From contig DIEE01000059.1 of the NCBI GenBank assembly GCA_002418465.1, forward strand, positions 3,096 to 17,996: DNA of 14,901 nucleotides. Direction: 5' to 3'. Origin of the DNA: Pseudomonas sp. UBA5782. GTDB taxonomy: Bacteria; Pseudomonadota; Gammaproteobacteria; Pseudomonadales; Pseudomonadaceae. The notes below the pieces were generated by a model, which saw nothing but the letters and a program-made list of their open reading frames with translations, ran no database searches and was not told the DNA's origin. Positions 5,959-14,901 of the stretch are shown here, one piece after another. The translations under genes were made by a program, and so were the position numbers. How positions within the stretch are numbered: position 1 is the first letter of the stretch; each line of letters opens with the position of its first letter.

Positions 5959-7017
5959 TCAAATCGCCCGGCGCAGGTTGCCGGAAAGCACGTCGTGCAG
6001 CGGCCGCGCGTCGATCCACTCGCCGACGTCTAGCCGACTGTCGATGAAGTTCCAGCGCAGCAGGAAGTCGGCAAAATCCTGCAGCGCGCGGATCGGCCCG
6101 TCATCGAGCGTGGTACGCAGTTGGCGATGGGCGAACTCGCCATGCGCGGCAGTCACCAGCTGTTCGCTGGTGTTCATCTCGCGCGCCAGCAGCCGGCGGG
6201 TTTCCTCTGGATGCGCCCAAGCCCACTGCTCCGCGCGCAGTACGGTATCCACCACGCGCACGGCGGAATCGTAATGCCGCTCGATCAGGCCGCGGTCCAC
6301 CGTCAGCGTACGCGGCGTGCCGTTGCTGGCACGGATCAGTGGTTCGGGGTGCGAGCCGGTGTCGATCACCGCGTGCAGTCCGAACTCGCGAGCCAGGTGC
6401 ACGGCGCCGGCACCCTTCAGGAAAATCGCATCGATGTCGCCACGCAGCAGGCCGATCAGTTCGTTGTTGCGCCGCATCACGCGGTTGCCGCTGTAGAGCG
6501 CCGGCGCGCTGACCACGTAGTTGAGCCAGTCGTCGCTGTAGGTGCCGCCATAGGGATAGTCGACCAGTTCGACATCGGCGACTTCCAGGCCCTCCAGCTT
6601 CAGCGCGTTCTCCAGCGAACGCAGCGCCTGGGCACGGGTGAAGTCGATCTGCACGTTGGCCCATTTGGGCAGTCCGAAGCGGCGGTTCTTCAGGTCGCGC
6701 ACGCTGCGCACGCCGCTTTCGGCGGTGGTCAGGATCAACTGCACCTCGTCGCACCAGGACACCCCGAGCAGATGCGTCGGGTTGCCGTTGGCGTGGGTCC
6801 AGATCGCCGGCACGCTGCTGCCATGGCGGACCGAGTTGGTCAGATGATGATCGAAGTGCGCCTCGCGGATTTCCCGCTCGCCGGAACCACGCAGGTCCTG
6901 GACGCTGGTGCCGGCCGCGCGAAAGGCTTCCGCCAGACGCCCGGTCTGCGCGGCGATGCCGAGCCCGGTGGGGGCCGGGCTGTTGGTGTACCAAAGCGTA
7001 TCGAGGAGTTGGCTCAT
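5959..7017 (-). CDS. DszB-like protein with Ser at the nucleophile position
   Basis: The 352-residue protein is a distant paralogue of the desulfinase at 921-1988 and resembles DszB. TLWYTNSPAPTG (7-18) matches the DszB block TLTYSNCPVPN, but the catalytic Cys is Ser13 here. AHFDHHLTNSVRHGSS (53-68) matches the block with DszB His60 and Arg70, giving His54 and Arg64, although RFGG becomes RHGS. LLGVS, the DLKNRRFGLP segment and ADVELVDYP also correspond. There is no signal peptide, so it should stay in the cytoplasm despite its SsuA-like fold. The ATG at 7017 begins the conserved block and has GGAA six bases upstream. The same frame is open back to 7263, but that stretch covers the promoter and is not conserved-looking. 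It has its own sigma-54 promoter and is divergent from sfnR. It may be a desulfinase variant, a binding protein, or a partner of the Cys paralogue. Confidence 0.75.
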   Translation of the reverse strand: MSQLLDTLWYTNSPAPTGLGIAAQTGRLAEAFRAAGTSVQDLRGSGEREIREAHFDHHLTNSVRHGSSVPAIWTHANGNPTHLLGVSWCDEVQLILTTAESGVRSVRDLKNRRFGLPKWANVQIDFTRAQALRSLENALKLEGLEVADVELVDYPYGGTYSDDWLNYVVSAPALYSGNRVMRRNNELIGLLRGDIDAIFLKGAGAVHLAREFGLHAVIDTGSHPEPLIRASNGTPRTLTVDRGLIERHYDSAVRVVDTVLRAEQWAWAHPEETRRLLAREMNTSEQLVTAAHGEFAHRQLRTTLDDGPIRALQDFADFLLRWNFIDSRLDVGEWIDARPLHDVLSGNLRRAI

Positions 7018-7084
7018 GTCGTTTCCGCTGTTTCCCGGGAAGTGAAAGCCGCCGGGCATCCTGCCCACGGCAATTCGGGAAGGT

Positions 7085-7100
7085 AGCAACCGATATGCCA
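7085..7100 (-). promoter_or_regulatory. Sigma-54 (-24/-12) promoter of the DszB-like/Ser gene
   Basis: The minus strand reads TGGCATATCGGTTGCT. It matches TGGCA and TTGCT at exact GG-N10-GC spacing and is the best sigma-54 promoter in the window. The expected start point is near 7073, giving a leader of about 56 bases. Confidence 0.85.
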
Positions 7101-7209
7101 GCGCCCTGCCCCGTTCGGCGACAAGCCCGCCAGGCACCGCCCCGGGCGCGGCAAACAACTTGCACACGTCTTTCCAGGCAGTTCGTCGAGCCACTCGCGC
7201 GGTAAAAAG

Positions 7210-7225
7210 TGTTGCCCTGCAAGCA
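7210..7225 (-). promoter_or_regulatory. Proximal (degenerate) activator dyad, divergent region
   Basis: The minus strand reads TGCTTGCAGGGCAACA, with the GCAACA half intact and the other half degenerate. It lies 109 bases upstream of the -24 element at 7100 and starts 32 bases from the perfect copy at 7242-7257. Confidence 0.5.
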
Positions 7226-7241
7226 ACCGCTGCTGATCGAC

Positions 7242-7257
7242 TGCTGCTCACGCAGCA
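7242..7257 (-). promoter_or_regulatory. Distal (perfect) activator dyad, divergent region
   Basis: The plus strand reads TGCTGCTCACGCAGCA, with perfect 6-base arms around four bases. It is centred about 176 bases before the expected sigma-54 start point and about 120 bases before the sfnR ATG. It could therefore also mediate autoregulation of sfnR. Confidence 0.65.
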
Positions 7258-7369
7258 ACGCATCCAGCGCTATTAAAATCGAATATATAAATTCGAATTA
7301 ATAATTTTTTGCTCTATCAGGAGCTGATGCACTATGTGCTGGCTTCTCCATGTATCAGGACTCTCCACC

Positions 7370-8452
<1,083 letters not shown>

Positions 8453-8459
8453 AAACGGC

Positions 8460-8495
8460 AAAAAAAGCCCCGACCTGATCGCTCGGGCCGGGGTT
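8460..8495 (-). terminator. Rho-independent terminator of katG
   Basis: On the minus strand AACCCCGGCC pairs with GGTCGGGGCT (two G-T pairs) across a 10-base loop, and a run of seven T follows. It begins 35 bases after the katG stop codon. On the plus strand there is no T-run, so it is a poor terminator for sfnR. Confidence 0.85.
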
Positions 8496-8529
8496 GGGTA
8501 CATCGTGGCATCTGCGCTACGGCGTCAGC

Positions 8530-10803
<2,274 letters not shown>

Positions 10804-10830
10804 GGGCATTCTCCTTCCCGGTACGCATGC

Positions 10831-10850
10831 GCCGCTGCAACCGGAGCGGC
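10831..10850 (-). repeat. Short hairpin upstream of the katG ribosome binding site
   Basis: On the minus strand GCCGCT pairs with AGCGGC across eight bases. It ends about 17 bases before the AAGGAG of katG. It might modulate ribosome access; nothing more can be said. Confidence 0.35.
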
Positions 10851-10869
10851 TGCCAGGCGGCGATGTCGA

Positions 10870-10974
10870 TCAGAACATGGACGTGAAAGTCGACCGATCA
10901 GCCGATCGGCCCGGCCTTGCAAGAGGACTGAGTGGGAGAGGACGGGCCACGGCGGTGATGTGATCGGGGTTCAT
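10870..10974 (-). CDS. Possible 34-residue upstream ORF in the katG leader
   Basis: The ORF encodes a Pro/Arg/Ser-rich peptide beginning MNPDHITAVARPLPLS and ending SMF. AGGAG lies seven bases before its ATG, a better-looking binding site than chance usually gives in this gap. Its stop lies 66 bases before the katG start. I do not recognise the peptide; it has no signal peptide or membrane segment. It may be a leader peptide affecting katG expression, or a chance ORF in GC-rich DNA. Confidence 0.35.
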   Translation of the reverse strand: MNPDHITAVARPLPLSPLARPGRSADRSTFTSMF

Positions 10975-11310
10975 CTCTTGTCTCCTAATCAGGTTCGACT
11001 GGCGGCTATTCCAGTGTCAGACAAGACTAGCGCCTGTCGAGGAGAGGTCTAATACACGCCGCCTTGCTCCCCGATAGGCAAAGTCTTTCGACCAGCGCAT
11101 CGAAGCACGGACCGGGCCCGCTGCTGACGATGCGGTGAGGAGTGTGACGATTCGTCCGCCCCTCGTATTGGACGCATGCACTCCAGCCTTGGAGTCGGCG
11201 GCGGTTCTGCTGGGCCGGCGTCGACGGGGCGAGCGCGTCCATGATTCCCCATGGCGGGGAGCTTCAGCACCAAGCGGGCAGACGCGCGGTCGGCGGTCAG
11301 CGTGCTCCAT
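10975..11310. other. Intergenic region between ybiT terminator and katG leader
   Basis: I see no convincing gene in this 336-bp stretch; the ORFs in it overlap in several frames and none has a recognisable product. The katG promoter should lie here but I cannot place a good -35/-10 pair. An imperfect 25-base dyad at 11006-11030 (CTATTCC at one end, AGACTAG at the other) sits about 40-60 bases before the upstream ORF and is a possible regulator site. OxyR is the usual suspect for katG, but the spacing does not match its consensus well. Confidence 0.5.
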
Positions 11311-11337
11311 GAAAAAGCCCCGCACTGGCGGGGCTTC
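11311..11337 (-). terminator. Rho-independent terminator of ybiT
   Basis: GCCCCGC and GCGGGGC form perfect arms around a 4-base loop, and on the minus strand the hairpin runs into TTTTT. It starts about 20 bases after the ybiT stop codon. The A/T flanks on both sides could let it act weakly in the other direction too. Confidence 0.9.
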
Positions 11338-11358
11338 TTCATGGCGACGAGGCGTGCG

Positions 11359-12945
<1,587 letters not shown>

Positions 12946-13110
12946 GGGGTTTACCTATCGATAACTTGAGGATTGCTGGAGTCGTCCGGTAACTGACTCC
13001 CAGTCGGAACCAGGGCCGATGCAACGGGCATGCATCGGGCGCAGCATCTGCACGTTAGGGCCGAGCTGTGGGGCAACGAATGCGGGGTTGATGCCAGATT
13101 TGTGCATATT

Positions 13111-13126
13111 GTCGCATAGCTGCGAC
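13111..13126. promoter_or_regulatory. Dyad near the presumed ybiT promoter
   Basis: GTCGCATAGCTGCGAC has perfect 6-base arms around TAGC. It is about 165 bases upstream of the ybiT start codon and is a possible repressor or activator operator. The binding protein is unknown; the sequence does not resemble the TGYTGC-N4-GCARCA dyads. Confidence 0.4.
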
Positions 13127-13150
13127 GGCAGTTGTACGACGGCCGATGGT

Positions 13151-13201
13151 GAGCGCCCGACGTGCTGAAAACGCTCGATGCCACAAGGCCCTCGGGCGCT
13201 C
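13151..13201 (-). repeat. Inverted repeat downstream of the receptor gene
   Basis: GAGCGCCCGA (13151-13160) and TCGGGCGCTC (13192-13201) are perfect 10-base complements separated by 31 bases. The repeat begins 18 bases after the receptor stop codon. It lacks a T-run, so it may stop transcription inefficiently or protect the 3' end of the mRNA. Confidence 0.5.
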
Positions 13202-13218
13202 TTCCGCCATGAAGCGCG

Positions 13219-14901
13219 TTATTCGAACCGGTAGGAAACCCCGCCGCCGACAAACCAGCTGCGTCCTGGCGCGGCTTCGTAGTAGCGATTGTTGCCGTCG
13301 CCGACGATCACCGAACCGACGTATTGGCGGTCCAGCAGGTTGTCCAGGCGCACCAGTTGATGCACGGTCAGGACGCCGTAGTGTTGTTCAAAACGGACAC
13401 GCCAGTTGAACACGCTATAGGCCGGGGCCGGCCTGGCGTTGTTGCTATCCTCCACGTACACCTTGCTGCGATATAGGCCTTCGATGGCGGTGCTGACACC
13501 GTCGAGCGGGCGCCAGTCGAGCTCGGTGAACAGCGTGGTGCGCGGTACGCCGGGCAAGTCGTTGCCGCTGTCGATGCTGCGCGTACCGCTGACAAAACTG
13601 GAGTCGTACTGCGCGGCCAGGTAGGTATAGGCAAGGCTGGCGCTCCACTGTTGGCCGAGCTGGCTCTCCACGCCCAGCTCGAAGCCCCGACGCAAGGTGC
13701 GTCCGGCGTTTTGGTAGCTGGTGCGTCCGTTGCTGTTGGCGAACACCACGATCTCGTCTTCGGTCTGGATCTGGAAAATTGCCGCATTCAACCGCGTGCC
13801 GGCGCCGATCAGGGCCTTGAGCCCTGCCTCGTATTGCGTACTGGTGGAGGGATCGAGGTTGTAATTGATGCCGACGGCATTGTTCGGCGCATAGGCCAGC
13901 TCGCCCTGGGTCGGAGTCTCGAAACCGCGGCCGGCGCTGATGTAGGTATTCAGTGTCGGGCTGAAGGCATAGCCCAGGCTCAGCGAGGGGCTGGCCTGTG
14001 CATAGCGACGATTGCCGCTGTCATCGCCGTTGACCAGGTAATTGTCGTCGACGTCGATTTCCACGCTGCTGTAGCGCAGGCCGCCCTGCAGGGTCCAGTC
14101 GCCGAATTTCCAGGTGGCCTGGGCGTAGGGATCGAGGCTGACGGCGGTATCCGTCTCGTCGCGCCGCAAGGCGCCTTTCACGCCAAGTGTGTCCCCGACG
14201 AAGTTCTGGTAGCCCTGGCGATCATCTTCGCTGGCGTCGTAGTCTAGGCCCACGACCAGGTCCACCTCTCCCACCGGCTGCAGCCAGCGCAGGCTGCCGC
14301 CATGGAAGTTGCGCTCGAAGGCCACCACTCCCCCGCCGAAGTTGTTGTTGGCGGGCGTGCCCCGGGGAATCGACAGGTACTGGATCACGCTGCGCTTGCC
14401 GGCATACGCCGAGGCCTGCAGCGTTGCCGCGCCGAGGTAGCGCTCGTAATTGGCACCCAGTTGCTGGTGGTCGATGCTCTTGCGCGTGTTGTACAGCTTG
14501 GCATTCGCGGCCACCGAGCGCGGATCGGCCTTGTAGGCGTCCCAGCCCTGCCCCAGCGGATCCTGCGTGCCGTTCTGCTCCAGGTTGCTGTATATCAGCG
14601 CCAGCTTGCTGTCGTCGTCGGGCCTGAAAGTGAACTTGGCGAAGGTCTGGTCACGCCGGGCTGCGCTGTGATCGCGATAGCCGTCGGTGTCCATGCGCGA
14701 GGCGTCGAGAAGAAAGCCGGCCTGCTCGCCGGCGCCCTCCGCGCTCAGGTGGTTTCTGCCCATGCCATCGCTGCCGACGAGGGTTTCGGCACCGACCTTG
14801 GGCGCGCCCTGGGGATCGCGGGAGAACACTTGAATCACGCCACCGGCATTGCTGCCGTAGAGTGTCGAAGCCGGGCCACGCAGCACTTCGATGCGCTCGG
14901 C
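13219..14901 (-). CDS. yncD: TonB-dependent receptor, YncD/PqqU-like, C-terminal part (runs off right edge)
   Basis: The window holds 560 C-terminal residues; the signal peptide, TonB box and start of the plug are beyond 14901. The visible part opens with the plug end AERIEVLRGPASTLYGSNAG and continues through a full beta-barrel to a terminal aromatic (GVSYRFE), the usual barrel-assembly signal. Stretches such as GYRDHSAARRDQ, NTRKSIDHQQLGANYERYL, IQYLSIP, AGRGFETPTQGELAY, LDRQYVGSVIV and RYYEAAPGRSW match E. coli YncD as I recall it. YncD (PqqU) imports pyrroloquinoline quinone, so PQQ uptake is the leading guess, but ligand specificity was not tested. No activator dyad is visible on its downstream side and the promoter is outside the window, so membership of the sulfur regulon cannot be assessed. 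Confidence 0.9.
   Translation of the reverse strand, partial: AERIEVLRGPASTLYGSNAGGVIQVFSRDPQGAPKVGAETLVGSDGMGRNHLSAEGAGEQAGFLLDASRMDTDGYRDHSAARRDQTFAKFTFRPDDDSKLALIYSNLEQNGTQDPLGQGWDAYKADPRSVAANAKLYNTRKSIDHQQLGANYERYLGAATLQASAYAGKRSVIQYLSIPRGTPANNNFGGGVVAFERNFHGGSLRWLQPVGEVDLVVGLDYDASEDDRQGYQNFVGDTLGVKGALRRDETDTAVSLDPYAQATWKFGDWTLQGGLRYSSVEIDVDDNYLVNGDDSGNRRYAQASPSLSLGYAFSPTLNTYISAGRGFETPTQGELAYAPNNAVGINYNLDPSTSTQYEAGLKALIGAGTRLNAAIFQIQTEDEIVVFANSNGRTSYQNAGRTLRRGFELGVESQLGQQWSASLAYTYLAAQYDSSFVSGTRSIDSGNDLPGVPRTTLFTELDWRPLDGVSTAIEGLYRSKVYVEDSNNARPAPAYSVFNWRVRFEQHYGVLTVHQLVRLDNLLDRQYVGSVIVGDGNNRYYEAAPGRSWFVGGGVSYRFE

Larger units (their letters stand above)
7018..7369. other. Divergent regulatory region between the DszB-like/Ser gene and sfnR
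   Basis: This 352-bp region holds a sigma-54 promoter on the minus strand (7085-7100) and the paired dyads (7210-7225 and 7242-7257). A strikingly AT-rich segment (about 7271-7310) includes the palindrome AATTCGAATT at 7290-7299. The AT-rich part lies just upstream of sfnR and probably carries its promoter. I saw TATA-like -10 candidates but no good -35 and no GG-N10-GC facing sfnR, so sfnR is probably not sigma-54 dependent. Confidence 0.7.
12946..13218 (-). other. Intergenic region with ybiT promoter
   Basis: This 273-bp gap has no evident gene. It contains a perfect dyad at 13111-13126 (GTCGCA-N4-TGCGAC) next to an AT-richer segment with a -10-like CAATAT on the minus strand, and a long-armed inverted repeat at 13151-13201. 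The ybiT leader would be about 150 bases if transcription starts near the dyad. Confidence 0.5.

Noticed and set aside
5959..7263. Longer 434-codon version of the DszB-like/Ser gene
   Set aside because: The extra 82 codons cover the sigma-54 promoter and dyads and look like non-coding translation; the DszB-like block starts right after the ATG at 7017.
7334..7369. Earlier in-frame ATG for sfnR
   Set aside because: It would add 12 residues not typical of the family, and MSLLT at 7370 is the expected N-terminus.

Overview
The window is GC-rich, densely coded and Pseudomonas-like: a SfnR-type sigma-54 activator, GG-N10-GC (-24/-12) promoters, a KatG, a YbiT-type ABC-F ATPase and two TonB-dependent receptors all fit that genus. 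The genus is inferred from gene content and base composition; the species was not determined. I found no rRNA, tRNA, CRISPR array, insertion sequence or phage gene.

Left part (1-8452): this looks like one sigma-54 regulon for using an organic sulfur compound. From right to left it holds sfnR-like (+, 7370-8452); a divergent DszB-like protein whose nucleophile position is Ser (-, 5959-7017); a four-gene minus-strand operon of spinster-like MFS transporter, DszC-like flavin monooxygenase, amidohydrolase and DszB-like protein with the Cys kept (5629 down to 921), closed by a strong terminator (867-903); and the first 189 codons of a TonB-dependent receptor (568 down to the window edge). Each of the three minus-strand units has a close match to a -24/-12 promoter (654-669, 5761-5776, 7085-7100). 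About 110-130 bp further upstream each has a pair of 16-bp dyads of form TGYTGC-N4-GCARCA: a perfect distal copy and a degenerate proximal copy. The SfnR-type protein has an AAA+ sigma-54 domain and a Fis-type HTH but no sensor domain, so it is the obvious candidate to bind them.

Working model (inference): the outer-membrane receptor and MFS carrier bring in an organosulfur compound, the DszC-like enzyme oxygenates it with reduced flavin supplied from elsewhere, the DszB-like protein removes sulfur as sulfite, and the amidohydrolase processes the carbon skeleton. No DszA-type monooxygenase and no flavin reductase is present in the window, so this is not the classical 4S pathway. The substrate cannot be read from the sequence.

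Right part (8453-14901): apparently unrelated housekeeping and stress genes, all on the minus strand. They are catalase-peroxidase katG with a possible 34-codon upstream ORF, ABC-F ATPase ybiT with a TTG start and its own terminator, and the C-terminal 560 residues of a receptor resembling E. coli YncD (PqqU, the PQQ receptor), which runs off the right edge.
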